A stretch of DNA of 64,000 nucleotides from Campylobacterota bacterium (GCA_020633995.1 JACKCO010000003.1:62001-126000); one strand, 5' to 3'; numbered from the stretch's first letter, positions 1 through 10,428 are shown. The notes: generated by a model not told the origin, from the sequence alone. Numbers and translations are program-made.

Positions 1-3000
1 CGTGTTAGACAAAATGTAAAACAATATGGCTTTTTATACATGCCTAATCCAAAACAAATAACGCAAGACACAGGAACTGACGGACAACTGTTTGGCATAC
101 ACTTGCGTATGCCCCATGCAAACAATCGCTCAGAAATCATTGATGTTTACGTACACCTTGTGGACAATGAACCTTTCATGTTCTACCCACTTGGTGATTT
201 ATCATTTTCTCTGCAACCTGCACAAACGCAAGCTCCCGTAGCCTCTGCAGAAGAAGACTCACAAACCGCCGTTGTAAGCGAGCACCCCGTGGGAGAAGAA
301 CTACGACAAGAAGAAGTTGGATCAACGCTGCCGGGTATCGGCTCTGCGCCACTCCCAGATGACGTCTCTGGTAATTTGAGATTTTTAGCTGGGTGGTTTG
401 GCGTCGAACAGGGACAAGCCAAACCTATACCTGGGCAAAAACTGATCAATCGAGAAACCTCAATACTTGGTATTACTAACCCAAATCTCAGTCAGTATTT
501 TGGCTTTGGGCCAACATCGAATCCCAATGAAATACTCGCCTATGCCCTACAAGCAAATGATATAATTTTAAATTTTAGGCTACCAAACGGCTTTACTACT
601 AACCTTGTCCGTTTAGAAGGTCAAACTACCTCTCGGCCATTTACTCCGACAGCTGATCCTACAACCAAAACATTGCCCTCTGGCTTTCCTGCAATGTACG
701 CGCCAGCTCCAATACAAATTCTAGGAGCCTATCATGCAGGTAACAATGTCACAGACCAAATAATCAACAATGTACAACAACACGGCTTTATTTTTATGCC
801 CCAATCTATAAAAGCGACACTTTCAGATCCTGAAGATCGAAAAATTCTTGTCGTTGATCTACGCATGGCAAGTCACACAGATCCAACACAAAATCTTGAT
901 GTTAGAATATATGCGCATGACGATAAACCCTTCATATTCTACCCATTCTCAGACCACACAACGTTACCTGCAAGCGGTACACCAAAAACATTTTTCTCGG
1001 GCAACTTTAGCATAGAAGCAGCATACCATCGCGATGATTACAACTACCATCAAGGCATCGAATATGATTTTAGTGACCACCCTTGGTTTAACCAACCCGC
1101 GCGATATGGAGAAATGGCAGGCCACAGCGACGTAGCTCCACCACCAAACCCTGGTCACTCTATCCTGTACAGCATCCGAGATATACTTTCCCATCGAGGC
1201 TTTTTAGAATTTCCCGTCAATCTTCAAGGCTCACCAGTCTCACGCTTTAGTAACACGCTAATATCCTGTCACCTGCGCACGACAAATGGGATAGACCTTC
1301 ACCTGAAATTACCTGCGGATATTACTTCTCACCTCGTAAGGCTTGAAGCTCAACAAGCACAAGGTCCATTCGTCGCTGATGTTGATCCTGCAACAATACG
1401 ATATTTACCGGCAGGACTACAAACCGCTATAACAGCACCCGCCGCTATGCAAATCATAAACGCATGGCATGGCACACCACAAAATAACACTGACGTAACA
1501 GCTCAAATAAGAAGCAACTTACAACAAAACGGCTTTCTTTTTGCTCCACAAAGTTTTAAGCAAATTGTTGGAGACAGCGATCAAACACAAAAGTTGGTCA
1601 AAATTACTTTCCGCATGCAAGCCCAAGATCGCTCACAACAAACATTTGATTATACTGCCTATTTTTACGATGATAGACCATTTATGTTTTGCCCAATTAG
1701 CAGTACCATTGGAGGCTTTATAACCGAACGCCCACAAAATCAACAAGTCGTACAACAAGAAGTCGTACAACAAGCAACCCCAGATTTTACGACACCAGGA
1801 CGTGGAGGCATTTCTTTTGACGTAGAGCGAAGAACAAACAATCCAGCAAATATCCAACTCATTTTCTCGACGCAACCACAAGGCCAAGGTGACTCGCTTA
1901 CTGTAACACTTAACCATGATGGAATAATTCAAACTGACCATCAATACCCATCAGCTCAACTTAGCCGCGACACACAACAACACAGAAAAGATGGCTTATT
2001 CCCTGCTCAGAACCAAACAGGCAACTATGTAGTCACGGTAGACGGAGGCGGAACTCGTTATACAATAAAAAATGGTGTTAACATGTTTCGGTACCAGTTA
2101 CCATGGGATCGATCTAACGTCGGTCAAAGTCAAGGCTTTCCTGTGCAGTATGTTACACTTAATGTATCAAGCAATACTGATCTTACGTTCAAGCAAAATC
2201 CGATAAAAGCAGCGACACCTGAAAACCTACCAGCAGCCACTCGTTCTTTTGCTCAGCCAGGAAAAGGTGGTATTTCGTTTCAAACAGCGTGGCCATTTAG
2301 TCTCAAGCTTGCAAGCACAGAAAAAGATGCTCGAGAAATTTATCCGACAAATAGCAAAGAAGCATGCATTCTGCACGTTCGAGAAGATCGTATAAAAACG
2401 CGCCTTGATGACTTTAGAGCTGATACCTATGATCCATATCAACACGATCTATTCGCCCCAAACAACAGCGAAGTCAGAAACTTTTTTATCAAGTTTGATT
2501 ATCCCCACGCTATTATTTACAGCCAAAAAGGCGATGGTAGCTGGACTCTGCATAAAACCTTTGTTGACGCTGTAGACCCTTCCGGTGATGGTCAATTTAT
2601 GATCCGCTTAAATGGCAACTGGCAACCTTCGCCAGCACAGCCTTCATTGCAAAACAAACTCCACTACGTTGACGTTGAACCCAACCTTATGCAAACACTC
2701 AAAGTATATCAAACCGTTGAGGAGCTTGAACGCGCAATGCCAAAGATTGCAAAAGTTGATGAAGCACTTTATACGGCCATTATCAATGACGACCTATGGG
2801 ACGTTAAAGCTTCGCTTGCAGCTGGTGCAGATATTAGTAAATCTCCAAGTCGCTTTCAGGCGCCAATTATTGATGCTATAGTTGTAGCCGTTATGAAAAA
2901 ATATCGCAACCAACCACCTTCTACCAAGATTATCAAAGAACTCCTCAACCGAGGCGCTAGCCTAGACGTAACATATCAAGGTAGTCCAATTCTCTCACTC

Positions 3001-3420
3001 TGTGTACAAGCTGGCCTACCTTTAATCGTTCTTGAAGAACTCATTAAAAATGATACTGCAAACTTAAATCAAACAGATTCCTACAACGCCACCTTTTTGC
3101 ACAAACTCCTAACATTTAAAGATAGGCACTACCCAGAAAAAGATCGTCACGAAATAGAGGCTATTGGAAGCTTGTACCAAGCGCTTCGTGCAAAACGAAT
3201 TGACGTCAACGTCTCTGATGATCGAGGTTATACCCCACTTCACATGGCCTTTGAAAAAGGTGATCGGAATGCATTTGATTTTCTTATGAGCAAAGATGCT
3301 CGCACAGACATAAGAAACGCTAGCGGCTACACCGTTCGCGAACTTTACGGCAAAGAGCAAGTTAATTCAAGACCCGAGCGTCGAGTGTTTATTGAACATA
3401 TTAGTCGATACCTTAGATAA
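1..3420 (+). CDS. Modular repeat protein with C-terminal ankyrin repeats (5'-partial)
   Basis: The frame is open to the window edge: codons before the first ATG (position 40) read VRQNVKQYGFLYMP, matching internal repeats such as NNVQQHGFIFMPQ, so the gene starts upstream of the window. At least two and a half copies of a module follow (about 1-200, 379-960 and 1012-1710). Each has an AYH/AWHG-like start, a GF(I/L)F(M/A)PQS helix-strand motif and a KPFIFYP-type end. The same module occurs in the genes at 48496 and 53852. It faintly resembles the YG...DVT beta domain of DUF3395/DnaJC11-type proteins (low confidence). Two FAMeT-like beta modules (about 1780-2200 and 2240-2660) carry a PG(R/K)GGISF motif. 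The last 230 residues are ankyrin-like (YTPLHMAFEKGD, AAGADISK, LLNRGASLDV). Unlike most relatives it has no Arg-rich tail. The ankyrin part suggests protein binding; no enzymatic motif was seen. Confidence 0.85.
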   Translation, partial: RVRQNVKQYGFLYMPNPKQITQDTGTDGQLFGIHLRMPHANNRSEIIDVYVHLVDNEPFMFYPLGDLSFSLQPAQTQAPVASAEEDSQTAVVSEHPVGEELRQEEVGSTLPGIGSAPLPDDVSGNLRFLAGWFGVEQGQAKPIPGQKLINRETSILGITNPNLSQYFGFGPTSNPNEILAYALQANDIILNFRLPNGFTTNLVRLEGQTTSRPFTPTADPTTKTLPSGFPAMYAPAPIQILGAYHAGNNVTDQIINNVQQHGFIFMPQSIKATLSDPEDRKILVVDLRMASHTDPTQNLDVRIYAHDDKPFIFYPFSDHTTLPASGTPKTFFSGNFSIEAAYHRDDYNYHQGIEYDFSDHPWFNQPARYGEMAGHSDVAPPPNPGHSILYSIRDILSHRGFLEFPVNLQGSPVSRFSNTLISCHLRTTNGIDLHLKLPADITSHLVRLEAQQAQGPFVADVDPATIRYLPAGLQTAITAPAAMQIINAWHGTPQNNTDVTAQIRSNLQQNGFLFAPQSFKQIVGDSDQTQKLVKITFRMQAQDRSQQTFDYTAYFYDDRPFMFCPISSTIGGFITERPQNQQVVQQEVVQQATPDFTTPGRGGISFDVERRTNNPANIQLIFSTQPQGQGDSLTVTLNHDGIIQTDHQYPSAQLSRDTQQHRKDGLFPAQNQTGNYVVTVDGGGTRYTIKNGVNMFRYQLPWDRSNVGQSQGFPVQYVTLNVSSNTDLTFKQNPIKAATPENLPAATRSFAQPGKGGISFQTAWPFSLKLASTEKDAREIYPTNSKEACILHVREDRIKTRLDDFRADTYDPYQHDLFAPNNSEVRNFFIKFDYPHAIIYSQKGDGSWTLHKTFVDAVDPSGDGQFMIRLNGNWQPSPAQPSLQNKLHYVDVEPNLMQTLKVYQTVEELERAMPKIAKVDEALYTAIINDDLWDVKASLAAGADISKSPSRFQAPIIDAIVVAVMKKYRNQPPSTKIIKELLNRGASLDVTYQGSPILSLCVQAGLPLIVLEELIKNDTANLNQTDSYNATFLHKLLTFKDRHYPEKDRHEIEAIGSLYQALRAKRIDVNVSDDRGYTPLHMAFEKGDRNAFDFLMSKDARTDIRNASGYTVRELYGKEQVNSRPERRVFIEHISRYLR

Positions 3421-3428
3421 ACAACCAT

Positions 3429-3456
3429 GGGCAGAGGTTTCTAATCGCCTCTGCCC
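3429..3456 (+). terminator. Hairpin after the ankyrin-tailed gene
   Basis: A perfect 9-bp inverted repeat, GGGCAGAGG (3429-3437) and CCTCTGCCC (3448-3456), lies 8 bases after the stop. The T-tract after it is poor, so it may be a weak or Rho-assisted terminator. Confidence 0.5.
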
Positions 3457-3535
3457 CTTCCGATTCAAACTCTTGCCCACATCAACAAAAAAGCCTAAAA
3501 ACCACCCTTATGTGTAAAATATCTATTTGAAATTA

Positions 3536-3566
3536 TTGACTTAACCATATCTATCTATGCTAAATT
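3536..3566 (+). promoter_or_regulatory. Promoter of the N19 type
   Basis: TTGACT (3536-3541), 19-nt spacer, then TAAATT (3561-3566) preceded by TGC as an extended -10. The upstream ATTTGAAATTA stretch recurs before the promoter at 18535. The same layout occurs at 6440 and 18535, which makes it more credible than one match would be. Confidence 0.6.
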
Positions 3567-3642
3567 GGTACTATACATAGTAAAATAGCTATTAGTATGC
3601 CTATAAAAAGGTTTTTAAAATCTCTAAAACAGGGGGAAGGCA

Positions 3643-6255
3643 ATGAAAACATTGCACAGAAGCATATCATTACGCATATTGGGCATGATCTTGGGCTTGT
3701 TGGGGCTCTCGTCATTTGCTCAAGCTGAAAATGTCCAATATGGCGATAAATTTGTGATTATACACACTATGCAGAGTGGTCGCGAGGCAGAATGGCCCAA
3801 CAGAGAGATTGGCCTGCGAACATGGGGCTATGGTTTTGACGGCCGCGCAAATGCTGATTTTCAACAAGTATCCGGCTCACAGGGCACAGCAGAAGGTGAC
3901 CTAATGCAAATAAAAGGTCCGAATGGCAATGAAAACAAGTCAGGTATTGTAAAAAGCGGCGATATAGTACAACTTTATCGTCCAAATGCTAATCGTTACC
4001 TATACTGTGATAGTGCCAGAACAAGTACAAACGAAAGTACGGCTAAAGAGGTTAGCTTTGTTACCAACCAAAGCGAAAAAACGAACTGGCGCGTTATTCT
4101 TGAAGGCAAAAACACGGGCGACGATTGGGTCAACAATGCTGGTCAATTTGTAAAGTTTCAACACGTTGAAAGCGGTGCATACCTCTACATCCCAGCTAGA
4201 AAAGTTTTTGACGTAAGACGTGGCACTAACCAACCAGGTCGAGATCGACACTACGTTATTGTAGCAAGAGCAGATAAAGCCGATGACAATGAAAGCAGAT
4301 GGAAAATTAAAGAGCTACAAAAAAGCCCTACTCCTCCAGGCCAAGACACTCCACAAATAGTAACAAGACAAAGGCAAACACCACGCACTGATCCTACCGT
4401 TTATGCTCACAATCCATCGGAAGATAAAAACAAAATTAACTATGACTCAACGAATTGGGTCATTCCTGCCAGTGGAAACTGCCGCATCACTTTTGAAGTT
4501 GGCAAGGGACAATTTGATTTCTATGTAGCACTTTCAACAAGTTCACAACAATCACAAGGTGAAAATACAGATGGATACGTACTTGTTTTTGGTGGCTACG
4601 GAAATCAAAAATCAGTTATTGTCAAAGATGGTGATCCCTCAAATCCAATACACGAGGCAAGAGGATCCCTGGCAAATCCAGCTGACAAAAACAAATTTTG
4701 GATCGACTACCATAGTGACGGACGCATCAGGGCAGGTAAAGGCAACCCCGAAGAACAAGATTTGATCTTTGACTTCACTGACCCACAGCCTAAACAAAAT
4801 GTCAAATATGTTGGCTTTGGCGGATGGGACCAACAAATCAATTTCAGCAGTATCACAGTTTCAGACATCCCATCAGGAGGTCCCGTTCTCCTGCAAACAA
4901 GAAGTCGAGCTCCAAGAGAGTCTCATGCAAGAACCGCTCAAATTCAGCCAGCAACAGCTGCGCTTCCTGAGCAGGGTAAGGGTAGTATGTCAATTGACGT
5001 TACCCGTGTTACCGATGGTCCTGCATCACTTGAGATTACTATCTCAGAAAACATCGCCAACAACACCCCAAGCGGCCTGATGTACAAAATCCTTGTTGCT
5101 CATGATGGAAAAATTACCTTTGAAGAAGCTGCAATGCTCGTCACAAAAAATGTACAAAACTTTTACCCCGCAGCTGCTGGTGATACAGGCACATACAATG
5201 TTACAATCGATGGCAACAAGCTAACCTTAGGCTTTGGGGGACAAACAGTTACACACCAATTTGAAGCAAGTTACCCAGTCCAGCACATTATTGCACGTTC
5301 AACAGACAGCAATAATCTGACCCTTGGCACCAGCATACAAACGGCAGCGCTACCAACAACTCCGGCTGACTTTACAACACCAGGTGAAGGTGGCATCTCA
5401 TTTGATGCTAAACGCTTACGTGAAATGTCATCAATTGAACTAAGATTTTCAACGGAACCCGAAGGTCAAGGTGACTACTATACCGTCTACATTGATGACA
5501 TGGAAGTCTACTTTGCTCAAGAGACAGGCGAACAATATGGTGGAGAACAAAGCTACGAACGAGGAGACTTTTTTCCAGCAGCGATTGATGAAAGTGCAAA
5601 GTATATTGTCAGCATCGATGGAGAAACAATTTCTGTAAACTGTAATGGCAGGTCACTCGAACATACTTTTAGCATCACAATCCCAGTAACTCATGTTGCC
5701 CTTAGCACAGATGCTGTTGAAGCCAGCAACGTTGTAAAGGCTGCAACACTTGCAGCGCTTCCAACACCACCACTTGACCCAGAAGCAGCCGTAACATTCT
5801 CACAAACCGAACAAGACATGAAAGATTTACAAGACTCTATGCAAACAAACTTGCAAACACTGAGCACACGTCTTGATAGCCTACGCAAAGGATTTATCAA
5901 CACCGACACAGGCAAACCTGTCCAAGGCTTTGGAGAGTTTAGCGATGAACTACAAAGCGTGCAAAAACAAATCGGTGAAATAAAACAGTCAGTGCACAAA
6001 CTGGTTGCAAGCCAAGCTGACAAGGTACATGTTGCTGAACTCGCCGATAACATAGAAGAACTTGATAACCAGATTGACAACATGGTCGTCAGAGTCGAAG
6101 CACGTATGCAAACAGCTGACCAAGAGCTTGATGCTATGCAGAAAAAGTTTAGCGACTCTATGCCTGACTTAGAGCCAATTAAGAGAAAGATGAAAGAATT
6201 AAAAGATAGACTTGGCAAAATTAATCTATCCAGACCTGCAACGCCAACTACATAA
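3643..6255 (+). CDS. Secreted MIR/FAMeT-domain protein with C-terminal coiled coil
   Basis: 870 residues. Residues 1-28 are a signal peptide ending SSFAQA-E. About 30-226 form an MIR-type beta-trefoil: YGDKFVIIH, the KSGDIVQL motif, and YLYIPARKVFDVRRGT at the end. About 253-411 are a Methyltransf_FA-like (farnesoic acid O-methyltransferase) beta domain with the diagnostic VKYVGFGGWD ending. Two more beta modules at about 440-565 and 571-700 carry the PG(E/K)GG(I/S)SFD motif also present in the upstream gene. Residues 715-858 are predicted coiled coil (heptads in LQDSMQTNLQTLSTRLDSL and onward). The protein ends in RPATPTT with no Arg-rich tail, an exception in this family. The ATG at 3643 is backed by AGGGGGAAGG at 3631-3640. 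It has its own promoter and terminator, so it is probably monocistronic. Function unknown; a secreted or surface binding role is inferred. Confidence 0.85.
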   Translation: MKTLHRSISLRILGMILGLLGLSSFAQAENVQYGDKFVIIHTMQSGREAEWPNREIGLRTWGYGFDGRANADFQQVSGSQGTAEGDLMQIKGPNGNENKSGIVKSGDIVQLYRPNANRYLYCDSARTSTNESTAKEVSFVTNQSEKTNWRVILEGKNTGDDWVNNAGQFVKFQHVESGAYLYIPARKVFDVRRGTNQPGRDRHYVIVARADKADDNESRWKIKELQKSPTPPGQDTPQIVTRQRQTPRTDPTVYAHNPSEDKNKINYDSTNWVIPASGNCRITFEVGKGQFDFYVALSTSSQQSQGENTDGYVLVFGGYGNQKSVIVKDGDPSNPIHEARGSLANPADKNKFWIDYHSDGRIRAGKGNPEEQDLIFDFTDPQPKQNVKYVGFGGWDQQINFSSITVSDIPSGGPVLLQTRSRAPRESHARTAQIQPATAALPEQGKGSMSIDVTRVTDGPASLEITISENIANNTPSGLMYKILVAHDGKITFEEAAMLVTKNVQNFYPAAAGDTGTYNVTIDGNKLTLGFGGQTVTHQFEASYPVQHIIARSTDSNNLTLGTSIQTAALPTTPADFTTPGEGGISFDAKRLREMSSIELRFSTEPEGQGDYYTVYIDDMEVYFAQETGEQYGGEQSYERGDFFPAAIDESAKYIVSIDGETISVNCNGRSLEHTFSITIPVTHVALSTDAVEASNVVKAATLAALPTPPLDPEAAVTFSQTEQDMKDLQDSMQTNLQTLSTRLDSLRKGFINTDTGKPVQGFGEFSDELQSVQKQIGEIKQSVHKLVASQADKVHVAELADNIEELDNQIDNMVVRVEARMQTADQELDAMQKKFSDSMPDLEPIKRKMKELKDRLGKINLSRPATPTT

Positions 6256-6270
6256 AAAATCTTATAAAAA

Positions 6271-6306
6271 AGAGGCGGTGACTACAAAGTCACCGCCTCT
6301 TTTTTG
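6271..6306 (+). terminator. Intrinsic terminator
   Basis: A 13-bp perfect stem, AGAGGCGGTGACT (6271-6283) and AGTCACCGCCTCT (6288-6300), with a 4-nt loop is followed directly by a T-run. It ends the 3643-6255 transcript. A nearly identical stem sequence is used by the terminator at 61513. Confidence 0.92.
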
Positions 6307-6439
6307 TTCTCAAAGCCAAACCCATTTCACCACCCTACTCATACCGAACCTATACCAACCCACTCGCTAAAGCCTCTGGCGACATTGACTAATGCCTAGG
6401 TTACTCTCACTTTTTAACAATATTTCTTTTTGTAAAATA

Positions 6440-6470
6440 TTGACTTCAAGGGCTTATAAAATGGTACATT
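6440..6470 (+). promoter_or_regulatory. Promoter of the N19 type
   Basis: TTGACT (6440-6445), 19-nt spacer, TACATT (6465-6470) preceded by TGG. It follows an AAAATA run as in the sister promoters. It would start the run of five closely spaced genes from 6547 to 18489. Confidence 0.6.
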
Positions 6471-6546
6471 GGTACTAGGATTATAGTATACAAATGGTAA
6501 AAATGTAAAAAAGTACTTAATTTCACCTCTAAAAAGGAGAGAAATC

Positions 6547-7602
6547 ATGATTATGTCGTCATTCTCGGGGCTTGGCACGAGACTTGTCTTACTCTTTGCC
6601 TTTACCTGTTGCCTGCAAATAAGTATGCACGCAGCAGAAGTACTTACAACTGAAGCTGCAGATGCCATCATTGCAAAACAGATTGAAGAGCAAAATCTGC
6701 TTACACAGCAGGACTTTGACACCACCATAGGACAAATGAACAAAGATCTTGATGCTGCAAAAAAGGCCTTGCTTGAAAGAGAAGACAATGCACCGGTATT
6801 CAAGGAAATCAACGACCAAATCACGAGCTTAACAACCACTATGAGTGCCGTTGTCGATAAGCTTGAAGACATGGATCAACGGCATGAGTCACTCTCCGGT
6901 GAGGTTAATGAAATGAAAAAGTCTATTCAAGCTCACCGTGAATTGATGGCAAAAGTTGAAGAAGAACGGGGTGAAATTTTTGAAACCAAAGAAACACTCC
7001 GTCGCGCAGGCCGCGGTGCCCGCGCAGTACTCGGCCAACAACGAGCAAGCGGCCGCGGCAGACAAGCAATAGCCGCCCCAACAACGAGTACGGCAATTGC
7101 GCCAACTACACCTGAAACCACTACAGCTGAGCAAACCCAACCAGAAGTCCCTGCAACTGTAGGTCGTCGAGGACGTGCAGCAAGAGGTGCAGCTGTAGCA
7201 AGAACAGGCGCAGCACCAACGACCAGAACAGGTCGCGCTGGGGGTCGAGCAGCCCGGGGTAGACAAGTAGCCCAGCCAACTCCAGCCGTCACAGCTGGCA
7301 CACCAGCTCAGGCCGCGGTAGCTAGTCAACAAACTAGCCCTCGACGTGTAGCTCGTAGACGCCCTACAGCAAAAGCAGACACCACAACAGTGCAGGCTGC
7401 TGCTAGTGCAACACCGCGTGCAGCAGGACGTACCCGTGGGGCAGCACGTACCGCAACCCGTCAAGCTGGAGCCGCCCAACAGGCAACTCCAACCCGCGGA
7501 CAGGCAACGCGTGGCAGGGCCCAGGCAGCGGCAACACGTGGTCGCACCCAAGCAAGACAGGCCGGTGGTGTACGCCAAACAAGACGGCAAGTAGCGCGCT
7601 AA
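6547..7602 (+). CDS. Small secreted coiled-coil protein with long Arg-rich tail
   Basis: 351 residues. The signal peptide is about 1-30, ending near MHAAE. Residues 35-150 are helical/coiled coil. Residues 155-351 are a low-complexity tail of Arg, Ala, Gly, Thr and Gln with RGR, RRG and TRGR units. The segment IIAKQIEEQNLLTQQDF matches IINRLTEQKLLTQEQF just before the tail of the large protein at 13802, and more weakly the protein at 18630. It therefore looks like a stand-alone version of the C-terminal module of the big family members. The ATG at 6547 has AAAAAGGAGAG upstream; an ATG two codons on is also possible. First gene of a probable operon (45-nt gap to the next). No known family recognised. 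A nucleic-acid-like basic tail on an exported protein is unusual; a sorting or docking role is inference. Confidence 0.85.
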   Translation: MIMSSFSGLGTRLVLLFAFTCCLQISMHAAEVLTTEAADAIIAKQIEEQNLLTQQDFDTTIGQMNKDLDAAKKALLEREDNAPVFKEINDQITSLTTTMSAVVDKLEDMDQRHESLSGEVNEMKKSIQAHRELMAKVEEERGEIFETKETLRRAGRGARAVLGQQRASGRGRQAIAAPTTSTAIAPTTPETTTAEQTQPEVPATVGRRGRAARGAAVARTGAAPTTRTGRAGGRAARGRQVAQPTPAVTAGTPAQAAVASQQTSPRRVARRRPTAKADTTTVQAAASATPRAAGRTRGAARTATRQAGAAQQATPTRGQATRGRAQAAATRGRTQARQAGGVRQTRRQVAR

Positions 7603-7647
7603 TAATGAAAGTAGCAAAAAATTAAGTAAACCGGTGAGAGGAAAACA

Positions 7648-10428
7648 ATGAAGTCATGGTTATCAAAAAACATACTCTTCATCTCTATGTTAACTTTGGG
7701 ATCACTATGTGGCCTGAACCTCTCATCTGCTTTCGCGCAAACAAATCCTGTTGTTTATGGACAAGAAATTAGCCTTGCCCTGACAACACGCCAAGACGCT
7801 GGTAGAAACATCATGTTAACCGGATCAGCAGAGCAATATACACATCCTAACTCATCAGGCCTTGGTCAAGTTTTTGGTAGCACAAACCCACAAAATAATG
7901 ATGATGTGTGGATTATAGAAGCTCCACGGGGGAAAACACTCAACGACAGAAATCCTGTGACAAATACAGCTTACCGCGGCAGCCCACTCAAACACGCCAA
8001 CGTCTTTCGATTAAAACATAAAAACACCGGCAAAACTTTGCATTACAAATACTTTGCAAGCAAGAGCCCAGACGGACAACATCCAGAAGCATGTCTTGAT
8101 AGTGCAACAGGGGGAACCGCAACTGACGATCTTCAGCCTGTCGTTAACTGGGAGCAAAACGGACAAACAATTAATCAGTCAAACTTGCAAAATATCCCAT
8201 GGCTTGAACACTATGACAAAATCACTATCAGACCCAAAGATATGCCCCAGTACTTTTACTATCCCACAACAAAGTACACAAACAACCAAGGGCAACAATA
8301 CGTAGCATCGTGGATACACTCACATAACGCGCGAGGATTTTCACCATTTCCATTTTTTAAAATTACACAAGCTAGTCCAGCACCTCAACAACCCGTTACT
8401 CCTCAACCACCAGTAATGCAACAACAAGCACCTCAGCCAACGCCACAAGCACCTCAGCCAACGCCACAAGCACCTCAGCCAACGCCACAAGCACCTCAAC
8501 CAGCACCATCAGCACCGGAACCGGTAACACCAAATCAACAGGTAACTCCGGCACCTATCACAGATGAAATTTTTGCTAACGTTTGGGCAATAGATACTGA
8601 CAATAAAGTTCTTTTCCGTGAAGGCATTAGCCAGGACGATCCAATTGGAACCTCATGGTCCGAAGTTACCGGTCTACTGGCAAGCGATATCAGTGTAGGG
8701 CCAGACGGGAAAGTGTGGGCACTTGATACAACCAACGGTGGAGGAGGACACCAAATCTATTTCCGTGAGGGAATAACTGATAACAACCCTAAAGGTACAA
8801 GCTGGGCAAAAATTGATGGAGCGCTTGTTGTTATTGGAACCGGTCAGGAAGGACAGTTATGGGGTGTCAATGATGGAGATACGTTATTTTTCCGCGAAGG
8901 TATTACGCAAGATAACCCTAAAGGTACAAGCTGGAAATTTGTAAATCAAAACTTCAAATACGTTGATGCCGGAGCAAACAACAGTGTTTGGGCTACTGGA
9001 ACATTTCCTGGCGTTGTCTACAGACACTGGGGCAATACAACAACACAACCAGGATCTACATGGTCACCTGTTGAGCGCTATGAAATCAAGCAAATTGCCG
9101 TTGGCCCCAATGGTCAAGCATGGGGTATTAACGCAAGCAACGAAGTTGTCGGGCGAGAAGGAGTAGCCAACACAAATCCTAAGGGCACAAGTTGGAAATC
9201 ATGCGCAACCGACGCAAAGTTTGTTGGTGTAACAAAAGACAATCAAATTTGGATGGTTAAAAATGATAATAGCATTTGGGCATCCCAGACAGCTGATGTC
9301 AATGACATGCAGTGGGAGCAAGTAAGCGGAAGACTCATTAAAATCACTGGTGGTGGTATGCCTACTGGCTATGCTCCTCAATCAGTGCCAACACCAGAGC
9401 CCACCCCTGCCCCTGAACCTGAATCAAAACCCGAGCCAACAGATCCTACACCTGAAGAGCTCGCTGAAATTGCAACATTCCAGTCCGAACTAAAAAAACT
9501 CGATAGTGAGTCAAGATCACGCCAAGGACGTATTAGCGAACTTACCAAACAAGAATCATCACTTGAAAAACAACTTGATGAACTTGAAGAACAAATAGAA
9601 GAAAAACGTAAAGAGCTTGAAAACATCCTTGACAGCATCGAACAAGCTGAGAAGCGCCTGGAAGAACTTGATGCATTAAGGGATGAAATAACTGAAAAAA
9701 CAGCTGAACTAGCAGGCCTTGAACAGCAACGCCAAGACAAAGAAAATGAACTCACATCACTGAGTAAGAAAGTCAAAGCAGAGGAAGAAAATCTGACTAA
9801 TCTGGTTAGATCAAGAGACCTAAAACGTAGTAAGAATGCTCTTGAGGATGCTCTTGATGACCTTGAACTCTCTCTCGCTCAAAAAACCATCGAGGGCTCG
9901 GGCTTAATTAATAACTTACAAGCTGCCTTTGCTCAGCTGCAACCTACAATGGCTCAACTCCATCAACAAATCAGTGCTATAAACTTAACATACGCAAACA
10001 TTGGCATACGTCTGCAAAGCACAAGAGGAATACTCATACTGAGAAATGTTAAGCAAACATTTAATACATCGTTTCCAAAACTTGCAGAAATCAAAAAAAT
10101 ATTAACAGCGCTCAAGTCTAAATTGGCAATTTTACAACAACCAGCCCTCGCGCAATATAAAGCGATACCAACACAGAGACTTGCACGCCCTACAGCAATC
10201 CAAAGTCAAATTAGTAGAACACGTGGACGTGGAGCCAGGGGAATCACACAAACTCCTAGACCAACAGCATCACGCCCAAGCAAAGCACGTAGTCAGCAAG
10301 CAAGACCAACTCGTGGACCCCGAAGTACACAAACAACAAGCACAACATCGCAACGAGGAGGACGTCAAACAACGCGTAGACAGCCTACAGGCAGGCAAAC
10401 AACTCAACGTAAGAGAGCACGATTTTAA
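7648..10428 (+). CDS. Secreted MIR-like/tectonin propeller protein with Arg-rich tail
   Basis: 926 residues. Signal peptide about 1-31 (SSAFAQ). Residues 35-248 are an MIR-like trefoil (VYGQEISLAL, FRLKHKNTGKTLHYK), then a Pro/Gln/Ala linker (249-300) with exact 21-bp repeats. Residues 308-573 hold about six tectonin (TECPR/Hyd_WA) blades, each with a VWGIN-type strand, a FREGIT turn and a PKGTSW motif, enough for one six-bladed propeller. A Pro/Glu-rich hinge (about 580-605), coiled coil (605-760) and further helices precede an Arg/Thr/Gln tail (about 850-926). The MIR-tectonin part is very similar to residues 36-500 of the giant at 19788, indicating segmental duplication. ATG 7648 follows GAGAGG. 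Tectonins commonly bind glycans or lipopolysaccharide, so a ligand-binding surface role is plausible but unproven. Confidence 0.88.
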   Translation: MKSWLSKNILFISMLTLGSLCGLNLSSAFAQTNPVVYGQEISLALTTRQDAGRNIMLTGSAEQYTHPNSSGLGQVFGSTNPQNNDDVWIIEAPRGKTLNDRNPVTNTAYRGSPLKHANVFRLKHKNTGKTLHYKYFASKSPDGQHPEACLDSATGGTATDDLQPVVNWEQNGQTINQSNLQNIPWLEHYDKITIRPKDMPQYFYYPTTKYTNNQGQQYVASWIHSHNARGFSPFPFFKITQASPAPQQPVTPQPPVMQQQAPQPTPQAPQPTPQAPQPTPQAPQPAPSAPEPVTPNQQVTPAPITDEIFANVWAIDTDNKVLFREGISQDDPIGTSWSEVTGLLASDISVGPDGKVWALDTTNGGGGHQIYFREGITDNNPKGTSWAKIDGALVVIGTGQEGQLWGVNDGDTLFFREGITQDNPKGTSWKFVNQNFKYVDAGANNSVWATGTFPGVVYRHWGNTTTQPGSTWSPVERYEIKQIAVGPNGQAWGINASNEVVGREGVANTNPKGTSWKSCATDAKFVGVTKDNQIWMVKNDNSIWASQTADVNDMQWEQVSGRLIKITGGGMPTGYAPQSVPTPEPTPAPEPESKPEPTDPTPEELAEIATFQSELKKLDSESRSRQGRISELTKQESSLEKQLDELEEQIEEKRKELENILDSIEQAEKRLEELDALRDEITEKTAELAGLEQQRQDKENELTSLSKKVKAEEENLTNLVRSRDLKRSKNALEDALDDLELSLAQKTIEGSGLINNLQAAFAQLQPTMAQLHQQISAINLTYANIGIRLQSTRGILILRNVKQTFNTSFPKLAEIKKILTALKSKLAILQQPALAQYKAIPTQRLARPTAIQSQISRTRGRGARGITQTPRPTASRPSKARSQQARPTRGPRSTQTTSTTSQRGGRQTTRRQPTGRQTTQRKRARF
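8428..8490 (+). repeat. Three 21-bp tandem repeats in a Pro-rich linker
   Basis: Three identical 21-bp units encode APQPTPQ, followed by a diverged fourth. They form the flexible linker between the MIR-like and tectonin domains. Perfect identity points to recent slippage and probable length variation between strains. Confidence 0.9.

Noticed and set aside
6889..7617. Long - strand open frame, Cys/Ser-rich, opposite the 6547 tail
   Set aside because: It is a by-product of the Arg/Ala/Gly codon bias of the + strand tail; no ribosome site, and residue composition is implausible.
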